Assembly (NCBI RefSeq): GCF_002368095.1
Contig: NZ_AP018227.1
Location: 1 to 64,000, forward strand
Source: Calothrix parasitica NIES-267
Lineage (GTDB): Bacteria > Cyanobacteriota > Cyanobacteriia > Cyanobacteriales > Nostocaceae
Reading direction: 5' to 3'
Length of the DNA stretch: 64,000 nt
Below are positions 9,383-18,426 of the stretch, piece by piece; the stretch's first letter is position 1, and each line of letters opens with the position of its first letter. The notes below the pieces were generated by a model, which saw nothing but the letters and a program-made list of their open reading frames with translations, made no database searches and was not told the origin of the DNA. Made by a program: the position numbers and the translations under genes.

Positions 9383-11524
9383 ATGGTTAATATAATCGGA
9401 AAACCTTTAAATCGCGTTGATGGTAGCCTGAAAGTTACTGGTCGAGCGCAATATTCCGCAGAATTTCCTCAAGAAAATCTTGCTTATGCTGTTGGTATTC
9501 CTAGCACTATCGCAAGAGGAAAAATTAAAAGTATTGATACGAGTGCTGCGGAAAGTTTACCTGGTGTGATTAAAGTAATTACTCATGAAAACGCACCAAA
9601 ATTACAACCACTCAAAACATTTATGCAGGGTGGAACCGCAGCAGAAAGCTATTTACCTTTTCAAGATAATTCTGTTTACTACAGTGGAGAACATATCGGG
9701 TTAGTAATAGCTGATTCTTTAGAACAAGCAACTTATGCTGCTTCTTTAGTGCAATTTACTTATGAAGAAGAAACTCCAATTGTGGAGATGCAAAAACAGC
9801 GTAATGAAGAATTTGAGCCACAGACAGTTTTTGGTAAGAAACCAAGTGTTATCCGGGGTAATCCTCAAGATGCTTTTAATAAAGCGGATATCAAAGTAGA
9901 TGAAATTTACACAACACCGACCGAGAATCATAATCCTATAGAACCTTCGGCCACAATTGCTGTATGGGATAACGATACTTTAACGGTTTATAGCTCTACG
10001 CAAGCTACTTATGGAACCAGAAAAGCTTTAGCTGACAGTTTAGAAATTCCCGAAGAAAATATTCGGGTAATTTGTCAGTTTATCGGTGGTGCATTCGGCT
10101 GTAAAGGTACTTTTTGGTCGCACATGTTATTACCAGTAATTGCCTCTCGTCAGGTCAATCGTCCGGTAAAGTTGGTGTTAACTCGCGAAGATATGTATAA
10201 CGTTGTCGGACATCGTGCTGAAACCGAGCAAAACGTTAAATTAGGAGCAACTAGGGAAGGTAAATTAACGGCAATTATCCACGATGGTATTACTAATACT
10301 TCGATGTACGATGAGTTTGTCGAACCATTCACCGTTGCAACTCATATGATGTATGCTTGCGATAATTTGCAGGCTTCTCAGCGTTTAGTACGTTTAAATC
10401 GAGTTACTCCTACATTCATGCGTGCCCCTGGGGAAGCTCCGGGGATTTTTGCAATTGAATCGGCGATGGACGAACTAGCTTATGCTTTAAAAATTGACCC
10501 CATCGAATTAAGATTAATCAATCATGCCGATACTGACCCTGACGAAAATTTACCTTGGTCGAGTAAATCTCTGAAAGAATGTTACCAAATTGGTGCGGAG
10601 AAATTTGGCTGGTCAAAACGCAATCCCGAAATAGGTTCCATGCGCGACGGACGCTATTTAATTGGCATGGGAATGGCAACAGCAACTTACCCAGCTTTTT
10701 CCTCACCAGCTTCAGCTAAAGCCAAAATGCTCTCAGATGGTAGCGTTGTAGTACAAAGCAGCACTCATGAGATGGGTGGTGGTACGGCTACCGTGATGGC
10801 GCAACTTATCGCCGATACTTTAGGTTTCCCCTTTGAGAAAGTATGTTTTGAATATGGTGATACCAAATTACCCCGCGCACCTGTCAGCGGTGGTTCGATG
10901 ACAATAAGTAGCGTAGGTAGCGCGGTACATGGTGCTGTTAAAGGATTGCAAGCAAAAATTTTAGAACTGGGGGGAATCAAACAAAGTGATTCTTTAACTA
11001 TCGAAGATTATGCAAATATTTTAAAGAAAAATAATCGAGAACAAATTGAAATTGAATACGATGCCAAATTTAGCCAAGAGAAAGAATACTCCAAACATGC
11101 TTTTGGCGCTCAATTTGTCGAAGTACGCATAGACCCCGACTTTGGAGAGGTTCGTATCAACCGTTACACCGGAGCATTCGCTTGCGGAAAAATACTCAAC
11201 CATAAAACAGCGCGATCGCAATTTATGGGAGGTATCATCATGGGTATCGGTATGGCATTAATGGAAGAAAGCGTAGTTGACCCAAATTTAGGTCGAGTAA
11301 TGAATGCAAACCTTGGCGAATACCACGTTCCGGTAAATGCCGATATTCCCGACATTGACATAGAAATGGTTGAAGAAATTGATAATCACGTCAATCCAAT
11401 CGGGACAAAAGGTATCGGTGAAATTGGAATTACCGGTGTTGCGGCTGCGGTAGCAAATGCTGTATATCATGCGACAGGTAAGCGCGTTCGCAACTTACCA
11501 ATTACCCCCGATAAAGTCATGTAA
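9383..11524 (+). CDS. Molybdenum hydroxylase, molybdopterin-binding catalytic subunit (PaoC-like)
   Basis: A 713-residue catalytic subunit of the xanthine oxidase family. It shows the cofactor-binding motifs GGAFGCKG and MRAPGEAPG, a glycine-rich stretch GGGTATVMAQ, and the C-terminal GIGEIGITG, whose Glu680 corresponds to the catalytic base of the family. Its length is close to E. coli PaoC (about 730). Together with the two preceding genes it should form an aldehyde or N-heterocycle oxidoreductase. The substrate cannot be fixed from sequence; the [4Fe-4S] motif in the FAD subunit favours the PaoABC periplasmic-type aldehyde oxidase relatives, though without an export signal here. Confidence 0.92.
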   Translation: MVNIIGKPLNRVDGSLKVTGRAQYSAEFPQENLAYAVGIPSTIARGKIKSIDTSAAESLPGVIKVITHENAPKLQPLKTFMQGGTAAESYLPFQDNSVYYSGEHIGLVIADSLEQATYAASLVQFTYEEETPIVEMQKQRNEEFEPQTVFGKKPSVIRGNPQDAFNKADIKVDEIYTTPTENHNPIEPSATIAVWDNDTLTVYSSTQATYGTRKALADSLEIPEENIRVICQFIGGAFGCKGTFWSHMLLPVIASRQVNRPVKLVLTREDMYNVVGHRAETEQNVKLGATREGKLTAIIHDGITNTSMYDEFVEPFTVATHMMYACDNLQASQRLVRLNRVTPTFMRAPGEAPGIFAIESAMDELAYALKIDPIELRLINHADTDPDENLPWSSKSLKECYQIGAEKFGWSKRNPEIGSMRDGRYLIGMGMATATYPAFSSPASAKAKMLSDGSVVVQSSTHEMGGGTATVMAQLIADTLGFPFEKVCFEYGDTKLPRAPVSGGSMTISSVGSAVHGAVKGLQAKILELGGIKQSDSLTIEDYANILKKNNREQIEIEYDAKFSQEKEYSKHAFGAQFVEVRIDPDFGEVRINRYTGAFACGKILNHKTARSQFMGGIIMGIGMALMEESVVDPNLGRVMNANLGEYHVPVNADIPDIDIEMVEEIDNHVNPIGTKGIGEIGITGVAAAVANAVYHATGKRVRNLPITPDKVM

Positions 11525-11708
11525 CCACCAACAATGTAGAGACGTAGCAGTGCTACGTCTCCCCGCATTTAGATTCGCATTAATGATTTAAGATAAAAAA
11601 AACTTCAGCTATCACTTATCATTCAAAAAAGATAATCACCTCTAAAATCCTATAATTAATTATTAAATTAAAATACCTATTCCCTATTCCCTACTCCCTA
11701 TTTTTAAA

Positions 11709-12821
11709 ATGAAAGAATTAAAAAATATCATTTCAGCTATAGAATATTTAGAAAATAATCATCAAAAAGCAGCAATAGCAACATTAGTAAAAGTCAGCGG
11801 TTCAACTTATAGAAGTCCCGGTGCGAGAATGTTGATAAGTCATGACGATGATACAATCGGAGCAATCAGCGGTGGTTGTTTAGAAAGTGATGTTTTTGAA
11901 AAAGCACAGGCTGTAATTGAATCCGAAAGACCTATTTTAATTAAGTACGATACCACCTCAGAAGAAGACATGATTTGGGGTTTGGGACTTGGTTGTCAGG
12001 GAATTGCGTATGTATTAATTGAACCTTTAGAACAAACGAAATTACAGGAAATTGCTTTTATCAAAAAGTGTTTATCAACTCGGACTTATGGAGCTATCGC
12101 AACTGTAATTTCAGCAGAAGGTGAATCTAAAACCCAATTAGGGCAGCGTTTATTATTAGGTGACGAGACTATTATCAATAATCTCAAAGATGATAATTTA
12201 TTAACAGAAGTTTTAAACGATACCAAAGCAGCATTGCAAGACAATCAATCAGTTTTAAAAGAATACGATTTAGAAGCAGAAAAAATAGAAGTCTTTATCG
12301 AAGTAATTCAACCACCTTTATCATTAATAATTTTTGGTGCTGGTTACGATGTTTTACCATTAGTAAATTTCAGCAAACAATTAGGTTGGGATGTCACTGT
12401 ACTAGATAATCGCTCTAGAGAAGCTAGTAAAAAAAGATTTGCACAAGCAGATAAAATATTACTTTCACTTCCCGAAGAGATTTTAGAAAAAATTGAAATT
12501 ACAGAACGTAGCGTAGCCGTAGTAATGAGTCATAATTATTTAGATGATTTAGAAATGCTCAAACTACTGTTACCTTCAAAATTAAAATATTTGGGAATAC
12601 TTGGCCCGAAAAAAAGAACAAATCGCATATTAGAAGAATTAAAAGAAGAAGGGATTACACCCGATGCTAATATTCATAGTCCTGTTGGATTAGATATCGG
12701 AGCAGATAACGCTGAAGAAATAGCACTTTCCATAGTTTCTGAAATCCAAGCAGTAATATCTCAACGGAATGCGGGATTTTTGAGAAATCGTAACGCTCCA
12801 ATTCATGTAAAGAAAGAATAG
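11709..12821 (+). CDS. XdhC-family molybdenum cofactor insertion protein
   Basis: A 370-residue XdhC/CoxI-family protein. The N-terminal domain has GSTYRSPGARM and the AISGGCLESD signature. The C-terminal domain is Rossmann-like, beginning at about residue 197 with LIIFGAGYDVLPL. Family members bind molybdenum cofactor, help sulfurate it and insert it into the partner hydroxylase. The position directly after the catalytic subunit supports this as the dedicated chaperone. ATG follows an AT-rich spacer of 184 bases that contains a GACGTAGCAGTGCTACGTC hairpin near 11539. Confidence 0.9.
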   Translation: MKELKNIISAIEYLENNHQKAAIATLVKVSGSTYRSPGARMLISHDDDTIGAISGGCLESDVFEKAQAVIESERPILIKYDTTSEEDMIWGLGLGCQGIAYVLIEPLEQTKLQEIAFIKKCLSTRTYGAIATVISAEGESKTQLGQRLLLGDETIINNLKDDNLLTEVLNDTKAALQDNQSVLKEYDLEAEKIEVFIEVIQPPLSLIIFGAGYDVLPLVNFSKQLGWDVTVLDNRSREASKKRFAQADKILLSLPEEILEKIEITERSVAVVMSHNYLDDLEMLKLLLPSKLKYLGILGPKKRTNRILEELKEEGITPDANIHSPVGLDIGADNAEEIALSIVSEIQAVISQRNAGFLRNRNAPIHVKKE

Positions 12822-12955
12822 GAAACCTCACCCTGTCCTAACGGACATCCCTCTTCCGCAGTTGCTTCAACGGAGGGAACCTCCGCAACGCACTGCTCTC
12901 CTTATTAAGGAGAGGGAAATGATTATAGTAAAGTACTACAGTTTATTAATAGTGA
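12822..12955. repeat. Dispersed palindromic repeat between xdhC- and mocA-type genes
   Basis: Contains CTCACCCTGTCC, the palindromic CGGAGGGAACCTCCG (about 12871-12885), and CAACGCACTGCTCTCC followed by a TTATTAAGGAGAGGG side that pairs with it. The GGAGGGAACCTCC unit is repeated at about 19877 and, inverted, at about 40255. It sits inside what should be one transcription unit. Confidence 0.7.
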
Positions 12956-13546
12956 ATGAAAGACATAGGTTTAATAATATTAGCAGCGGGAAAAGCTAGT
13001 AGAATGGGAAAACCGAAGCAACTTTTAATTTATCAAGGAAGCAGTTTAATATCTCTTGCTGTAAAAGTTGGTTTGAATTCGATTTGTGAATCTGTTGTAG
13101 TGGTTTTAGGAGCTTACGCAGAAATAATTAAACCAGAAATAAATAATTTACCAATTCAAATAATAGAAAATCCGGATTGGGAAACGGGAATGTCTTCTTC
13201 AATTCGTGCGGGAATTAATTCAATAAATCAAAGCAATCTTAACTTAGATGCAGTAATTATTGCACTTGCTGACCAACCTTTAATTTCTGAAGCTGTTTTT
13301 AATCAATTGATTAGTAAATATCAGGATACGAAAAATAAAATTATTGCTTCTGCTTACGATGATGTCGTTGGTGTTCCAGCTTTATTTGATAAAAGTATTT
13401 TCTCAGAATTGATGGATATTGAAGGTGATAGAGGAGCAAAAGCTTTGATGCGTAAATATCAAGATGAAGTGTTAACTATTCCGGTAGCGGAAGCAGCGAT
13501 TGATATTGATACGCAGGATGATTATCAGAAGTTGTTGAATGCTTAA
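12956..13546 (+). CDS. MocA-family molybdenum cofactor nucleotidyltransferase
   Basis: A 196-residue NTP-transferase-like protein with LAAGKASRMGKPKQLL at the N-terminus (nucleotide-binding loop and lysine), NPDWETGMSSSIRAG in the middle and LADQPLIS as the metal-binding motif. This pattern is the MocA/MobA-like group that adds CMP to molybdopterin. A linked MocA suggests that the hydroxylase uses the cytosine dinucleotide form of the cofactor, as PaoABC does. It closes the five-gene cluster; the next gene faces it on the other strand with only 28 bases between the stops. Confidence 0.88.
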   Translation: MKDIGLIILAAGKASRMGKPKQLLIYQGSSLISLAVKVGLNSICESVVVVLGAYAEIIKPEINNLPIQIIENPDWETGMSSSIRAGINSINQSNLNLDAVIIALADQPLISEAVFNQLISKYQDTKNKIIASAYDDVVGVPALFDKSIFSELMDIEGDRGAKALMRKYQDEVLTIPVAEAAIDIDTQDDYQKLLNA

Positions 13547-13574
13547 TGTGTCTATTATTTTATTAAACTTTTAA

Positions 13575-14870
13575 CTATGGTACTCGCCAAATTTTTATAA
13601 CACCACAACCACTAAAACTAGCAATAGTTTGTCCATTTGGACTTATGGCTGCTGATTTTGCGTCTTCTGGTAGCATTATTAAATATTCACCTGTGTCAAA
13701 ATCCCATACTCTTAAAGGAGTACCATAAACTTCTTCTCCACAAGTTACAACAGTTTTTCCATCTAAGCTAATAGTTAAAAATTCTGCATCGATGCCGTAG
13801 ACTTCTTCAAAAGTACGATTTTTTTCACCTGTTTCTAAATTCCAAACATAAATATTAGAATAATGGCAACAAACTAAATTTTTTTCGCTAGGATGAATAA
13901 CTACAGAAATTGCAGCATAACGAGCTTTAAAAGTATGAATATTTTCTTGAGTTTTTAAATCCCAAACTTTTAATGTTGCATCTGAACTACTACTGACCAA
14001 AAATAGCCCATCTTTACTGATATTCAGTGACTTGATTTCGCGTGAATGTCCTTCTATATAACTTAGTTTTTGTGTTTCTAAATTCCAAACTATTATTTTT
14101 CCATTTGTACTTCCACAGACTAATATATTGTGCTTGGCATTATAAGCAAGTTGCTCAGTATTTTTATAACCCGTGTATTTCTCAGTTAGAACATTGATTA
14201 ATTCCTTTTTTTCTAGATTCCAAAGCTCTATTCTTCCAGTAGAGCTTTTGTAGTCATTTCCACCTATTACTAAAGTTTGAGCATCTGAGTTCAAAGCGAA
14301 TGAACATATGGAAACTCCTTTAAATTGACCTTCAATTATTCTAATACGCTCTCCCGTTTCCACATCTACTTCTATAATTTCTATATCTACACCATCTGCA
14401 TCTTCTTCATAACCATCCATATACTCATAAATACTACTATTCATTTCCTCTTTAGTGCATTCATTAATACACTCACAACAAAATAGCAGAGTTTTACCAT
14501 TAGGATTAAAACCTATAGCTACTGGTAAATAAGTATAGCCAGAATATGTTGTATGAACGCATTCAAAAAAACGATAGGGATTAAATTCTTGTATTGCTGC
14601 TCTAATTTTTACTTCTGGAATATATCGCAGTAATTTATAAGCTTGTAACTGTACTTTTTCTGAGGAATCTTTGAGAGATTGAATAACTAAATCTAAACCT
14701 TCTTGACCATAATTAATCAATTGTGAAAGCGCAAGGAGACGGTAGTTTTCATCACCATTTATCAAGCGCTGCTTAGCACCTTCTATTCCTCCCAATACTA
14801 GACCATTGCTTGGAGCAGAATTTTGTCCACCTAATACTGCATCGTATTCTTTCGGTTGTTTATCTTCCAT
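13575..14870 (-). CDS. WD40-repeat protein with N-terminal HEAT-like segment
   Basis: 431 residues. About residues 25-105 look like HEAT repeats (LALSQLINYGQEGLDLVIQS and similar helices). The rest is a series of WD40 blades, recognisable from IELWNLEKKE, IIVWNLETQKL, LKVWDLKTQEN, IYVWNLETGEK and LRVWDFDTG. A cysteine-rich, acidic insert (about residues 125-165, with CCECINECTKEE) interrupts the first blade region. WD40 propellers serve as binding platforms; no catalytic domain is attached. It converges with the mocA-type gene. The partner is unknown. Confidence 0.85.
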   Translation of the reverse strand: MEDKQPKEYDAVLGGQNSAPSNGLVLGGIEGAKQRLINGDENYRLLALSQLINYGQEGLDLVIQSLKDSSEKVQLQAYKLLRYIPEVKIRAAIQEFNPYRFFECVHTTYSGYTYLPVAIGFNPNGKTLLFCCECINECTKEEMNSSIYEYMDGYEEDADGVDIEIIEVDVETGERIRIIEGQFKGVSICSFALNSDAQTLVIGGNDYKSSTGRIELWNLEKKELINVLTEKYTGYKNTEQLAYNAKHNILVCGSTNGKIIVWNLETQKLSYIEGHSREIKSLNISKDGLFLVSSSSDATLKVWDLKTQENIHTFKARYAAISVVIHPSEKNLVCCHYSNIYVWNLETGEKNRTFEEVYGIDAEFLTISLDGKTVVTCGEEVYGTPLRVWDFDTGEYLIMLPEDAKSAAISPNGQTIASFSGCGVIKIWRVP

Positions 14871-14982
14871 TGCTGAAATTAGTTTTATTTACCATTTTAT
14901 TAATACATAATGGTGCGTTACGGCATTATCACAACAGCAATTATTCATTCAAATTAACTCGTGCCGTAACACACCCTACAAT

Positions 14983-15093
14983 TTAAATCATGCAAATTTA
15001 GAAGGTGCAATTGTAGAAGGTACAAACTTCGATGGAGCAATATTCTGTAGAACAATTATGCCAGATGGTAGCGTCAGAAATGATGGTTGCTAA
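14983..15093 (+). pseudogene. Remnant of a pentapeptide-repeat protein (C-terminal end only)
   Basis: An open stretch of 36 codons encodes ANLEGAIVEGTNFDGAIF, which fits the A(N/D)LXX pentapeptide pattern, then a short tail and a stop at 15091-15093. There is no start codon or upstream body of the gene. It looks like the last piece of a pentapeptide-repeat gene left behind by deletion. Confidence 0.6.
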
Positions 15094-15370
15094 ATTATTA
15101 AACTCGAAAATTTAAACAATATTGTACATTCAGTCCTCTTGAGAGGACTTTTGCTATGAGATAGGGACTTACAGTCTCTGGTGGAGTTGAGCCAAAATTT
15201 TAACAATTATCAAATATCAATAAACCAATACTATTCCCTATCCCCCATTCCCTATTCCCTATTCCCCATTTCCCATTCCCATATATATTTCTATATACTT
15301 TCGATAAAAATTAGACCAAAACCACCGTATAATTATTTTTACTTATAGCTTGAGTCAGGAGAGTAAAGCC
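15094..15370. other. Spacer upstream of ccmK3
   Basis: Contains CAGTCCTCTTGAGAGGACTT (a hairpin with AGTCCTCT/AGAGGACT arms, about 15131-15149), then CCCTATTCCCTATTCCCC-type repeats (15235-15285). The ribosome site of ccmK3, AGGAG at 15357-15361, is at its right end. No other gene seen. Confidence 0.55.
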
Positions 15371-15682
15371 ATGCCAATGGCAGTAGGAGTAATCGAAACA
15401 CTAAGTTTTCCTGCAATACTTATAGCCTCGGATACGATGGTTAAGGCTGCCGCAGTTTCAATAGTGTTTTACGATAAGTCAGAAAGCGGACGCTTTTTTG
15501 TCGCTGTCAGGGGCAGGGTTTCTGAAGTCACTCGTGCTGTGGAAGCGGGGATTGAAGTTGTTGAAAAAGAATCTCATGGAGGGCAAGTAATGGAATATTA
15601 CATCGTTCCCAATCCCCCGGAGAATGTGGAAAGCGTTTTACCAATCCACTTCACTTCAAAATCAGAACCTTTCCGTATCTAG
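15371..15682 (+). CDS. ccmK3: Carboxysome shell protein, CcmK3-like BMC-domain protein
   Basis: A 103-residue single bacterial-microcompartment domain protein. The start is ATG at 15371, with AGGAG at 15357-15361; an upstream TTG at 15350 is less likely. It carries the family core AVGVIETLSFPAILIASDTMVKAA and the shell-edge lysine, shown here only by the first 20 residues AVGVIETLSFPAILIASDTM. Where CcmK1/K2 have a KIGSG pore loop, this protein has KSESGR, a changed pore. It is followed 96 bases later by ccmK4. In other cyanobacteria CcmK3 joins CcmK4 in mixed hexamers of the beta-carboxysome shell, and this pair lies away from the main ccm operon, as here. Confidence 0.88.
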   Translation: MPMAVGVIETLSFPAILIASDTMVKAAAVSIVFYDKSESGRFFVAVRGRVSEVTRAVEAGIEVVEKESHGGQVMEYYIVPNPPENVESVLPIHFTSKSEPFRI

Positions 15683-15778
15683 TACGCTATTGCTCGATTT
15701 CTGAGATGATAAAGAATATATCTGTAGCTATCTACTATTGTTAGCACCCCATAAGTTTATTAATACAGGAGATTATAA

Positions 15779-16126
15779 ATGTCAACACAGGCAGTTGGTG
15801 CTTTAGAAACTAAAGGTTTTCCTGCCGTATTAGCTGCGGCTGATGCAATGGTAAAAGCCGGTAGAGTTACGCTTGTTGGCTATATCAGAGTTGGTAGCGC
15901 TCGGTTTACAGTTAATATTCGCGGTGATGTTTCGGAAGTTAAAGCCGCTATGGCTGCTGGTGTTGAAGCCGCAGAAAGCTGTTATGGTGGAACCCTCGAA
16001 TCTTGGGTAATTATTCCTCGTCCCCATGAAAACGTTGAAGCTGTTTTACCAATCGCTTATGGAGAAGATGTTGAAGAATATCGACTCTCTGTAGAAAATC
16101 CGATAGTAGGTAGAGCGCGATTATAA
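15779..16126 (+). CDS. ccmK4: Carboxysome shell protein CcmK4
   Basis: A 115-residue BMC-domain protein with ribosome site AGGAG at 15767-15771. The fold markers [20 protein letters not shown] and a typical [14 protein letters not shown] are present, and the pore loop reads RVGSAR, as in known CcmK4 proteins. The C-terminal tail of about 15 residues beyond the BMC fold ([17 protein letters not shown]) is also CcmK4-like. It forms hexamers tiling the carboxysome shell and is thought to tune permeability together with CcmK3. The pair is cotranscribed by position. Confidence 0.92.
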   Translation: MSTQAVGALETKGFPAVLAAADAMVKAGRVTLVGYIRVGSARFTVNIRGDVSEVKAAMAAGVEAAESCYGGTLESWVIIPRPHENVEAVLPIAYGEDVEEYRLSVENPIVGRARL

Positions 16127-17042
16127 AATGTTGGTTTTGGGCTGTATTAAGCTTCTTTAATGTTACGTTACTACCGACATTACTAAGACTTTTATACTAC
16201 ATGCCCAACATCCGGTTTATTTATAGTATTTAGTCTTTATAATCAATCAAATAAAAACTTTTAATTAAAGAAAAATTAACTGTATCTAAAATATTACCCG
16301 TTCGGGTACTTTCCTGTTACTAGTATTTTTTTCAAAATAATTGTGATGTGGAGACATAGTTGCTCCAATTAGTTTATGGTAACGGGAGGTCGAATAAAAA
16401 CAATAATATAAGTGATTATAGATAATATCTTAGATTTCAGATTCTACAACTCAATTAACGAAGCTTTTGAGCTAATTTTTTGTCACAAAAATTAACTGAT
16501 AGATTTGTAATTAAAACTTTTCATACATATTACGCAATACTGTAACTGTATTAACTGTAATGATATACAAACAAAATTCAAAGAGTGACAAAGTATATGT
16601 AAAAATAAATACTAATTGAATTATAGACTTTAAAACTGAAACTAATATGTTTAAAACAGCGTCTCGTTGAATAGGAATTCTATTGCTTACGTAAAAGAAT
16701 AGTCTGATGTTACTGGCTTTTCAATCCACTTATCCGGCATTTTGTAAATATGCCTTAAGACATATTTAGAGAATTAAACTGAAAATAAAATATTTTCCTT
16801 TGCAAAAGTTTACATTAGCTAGAAGCATGGAAAATAGCTTAAAAACGCAATTAAACAACTTATTATATTGATTATTTTTTGATTAGTTTTTAAGTTAATG
16901 GGGAAAATTCTGCATAACTAGACTAAAACCAGGCGTATTAAAATATAGAGTCCATTATAAAGTCCATAAAGTTTTTTGGATATTTTAGCCTAATGTGGCG
17001 ACAACTAGTTGAATACACCAATTGTGATAAGTGGGGGTTGTG
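16127..17042. promoter_or_regulatory. Long hetZ upstream region
   Basis: About 0.9 kb of AT-rich DNA without a gene. It holds the interrupted palindrome TACCCG-TT-CGGGTA (16295-16308). In Anabaena sp. PCC 7120 hetZ has a long leader and HetR acts on palindromic sites in it, so this region is the natural place for developmental control. Whether this particular palindrome is a HetR site is not shown by sequence alone. Confidence 0.5.
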
Positions 17043-18215
17043 ATGCAAACTTTAAAGCAGGGTTTTGAGGAGCGCAATCTCAATATGACATCTGAAGCGG
17101 AAAAACTACAAGAATATTGGCAGAATCGTTTGGCTGATGAATGTTCGCAGCACAGTGAAACGACAAGAGCGAGTATCACTAAATGGCTTATCGGGAGCGA
17201 TAAAGAACGCTTTGAAAATCTTAACCTCAAAGAATTAAAGATTGCCAAGCAAGCGATGGAGTATCGCTATCGGATTTTGTGCCAACGTTACTTGGGGTTG
17301 GGTCGAGAACGTGCTTATCGTAACTTAATTACTCGTTTGGGAAGCTTAGCTACATTGCGTTCCAAGATTCAAACTTGGATTTCATTAAGTCGCGATCGCC
17401 AGCGTAAAGTATTGGATGTTTTGCAAGAAATACTCCAAGAATTGCTGCAAAGTGATAAATATATGGTTTCTCAGATGGCTTGCATTTCTGAGTTTACTAA
17501 AGATAGTAGATTGAGAAATGCCTTAGTGTTTGCCAGTTTAGAAGAGTATTGCATGCGACCAATACGCAATCAGCCATTACTGGTATATCGCTTTGTCAAC
17601 TATTTAAAGAGAACCCAAAGAGGTGGTTTAACCCAGGTACCGACAAAAGATATGGTGCGTTTGGTTTCTGAAGAAGTACTTGGTGAAGATGGCGAAAATC
17701 GAGTCAGCTTGGTAGACCAAAATGCTATCGAAGATTACCAGGAAGAAGAAAAAGCCCAAGAACAGCAGCTACAGCGTCAGTTAGTAAAAACAGAATTTGA
17801 GGAATATCTCAAAGAGAATTTGGGAGAAGACGCGACCAAATGGCTCCAGATGTATCTTAAGGGTTTTACTCAAGATGCTATTGCGAAAAAATTGGGTAAA
17901 CCAATCAAAGAGATTTATCGGTTGCGAGAGAAAATTGGCTATCATGCAGTACGGGTTTTTGCACTCAAAGATAAACCAGAATTAGTTTCAAACTGGTTGG
18001 AAACTTCTTTGCTCGAACATAATTTGGGGTTGACACCAAATCAATGGGAGAAATTGCAAGAAAAAATATCACCCGTACAAAAGCAAATTTTAGAAATGTC
18101 CAAAATGGGTAAAACCACAGAAGAAATCGCCAAAAATCTCAAGCGTAAAACTCATCAGGTGATGGGAGAGTGGACAAAAGTGTATTTAGCAGCTCAAGCT
18201 ATACGCGGTGAATAA
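17043..18215 (+). CDS. hetZ: Heterocyst differentiation protein HetZ
   Basis: About 390 residues, strongly resembling HetZ: a basic helical protein with LCQRYLGLGRERAYRNLITR in the first third, a Glu/Gln-rich linker around residue 235, and two helix-turn-helix-like segments (FTQDAIAKKLGKPIKEIYRL and KTTEEIAKNLKRKTHQVMGE) in the C-terminal half. HetZ acts early in heterocyst differentiation downstream of or together with HetR. ATG 17043 follows GGGGG at good spacing; GTG at 17031 is an alternative adding four residues. The patU gene follows 211 bases later, the order found in other heterocystous cyanobacteria. Confidence 0.9.
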   Translation: MQTLKQGFEERNLNMTSEAEKLQEYWQNRLADECSQHSETTRASITKWLIGSDKERFENLNLKELKIAKQAMEYRYRILCQRYLGLGRERAYRNLITRLGSLATLRSKIQTWISLSRDRQRKVLDVLQEILQELLQSDKYMVSQMACISEFTKDSRLRNALVFASLEEYCMRPIRNQPLLVYRFVNYLKRTQRGGLTQVPTKDMVRLVSEEVLGEDGENRVSLVDQNAIEDYQEEEKAQEQQLQRQLVKTEFEEYLKENLGEDATKWLQMYLKGFTQDAIAKKLGKPIKEIYRLREKIGYHAVRVFALKDKPELVSNWLETSLLEHNLGLTPNQWEKLQEKISPVQKQILEMSKMGKTTEEIAKNLKRKTHQVMGEWTKVYLAAQAIRGE

Positions 18216-18426
18216 GGATTGTAGGCAATGTTTTGACACTATGTTTTAACATTTGCGTCTACTTCCTTAATTCTAGACTTGCTTCCCGGATGCAGATTGA
18301 TACTAAAGTTTCTTGTGATTAATAGCAAATAAATTATATTTTATTTACTGCAAAATTTTTGTCAATATAGTGCCAAATGCCGTAGTGAGGGAATACGATG
18401 GAGTAAAATATTAAACGATTTGACCT

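Noticed and set aside
9746-11470. Several minus-strand frames of 60-71 codons opposite the molybdenum subunit gene
   Set aside because: They mirror the codon pattern of the real gene and have no independent start signals.
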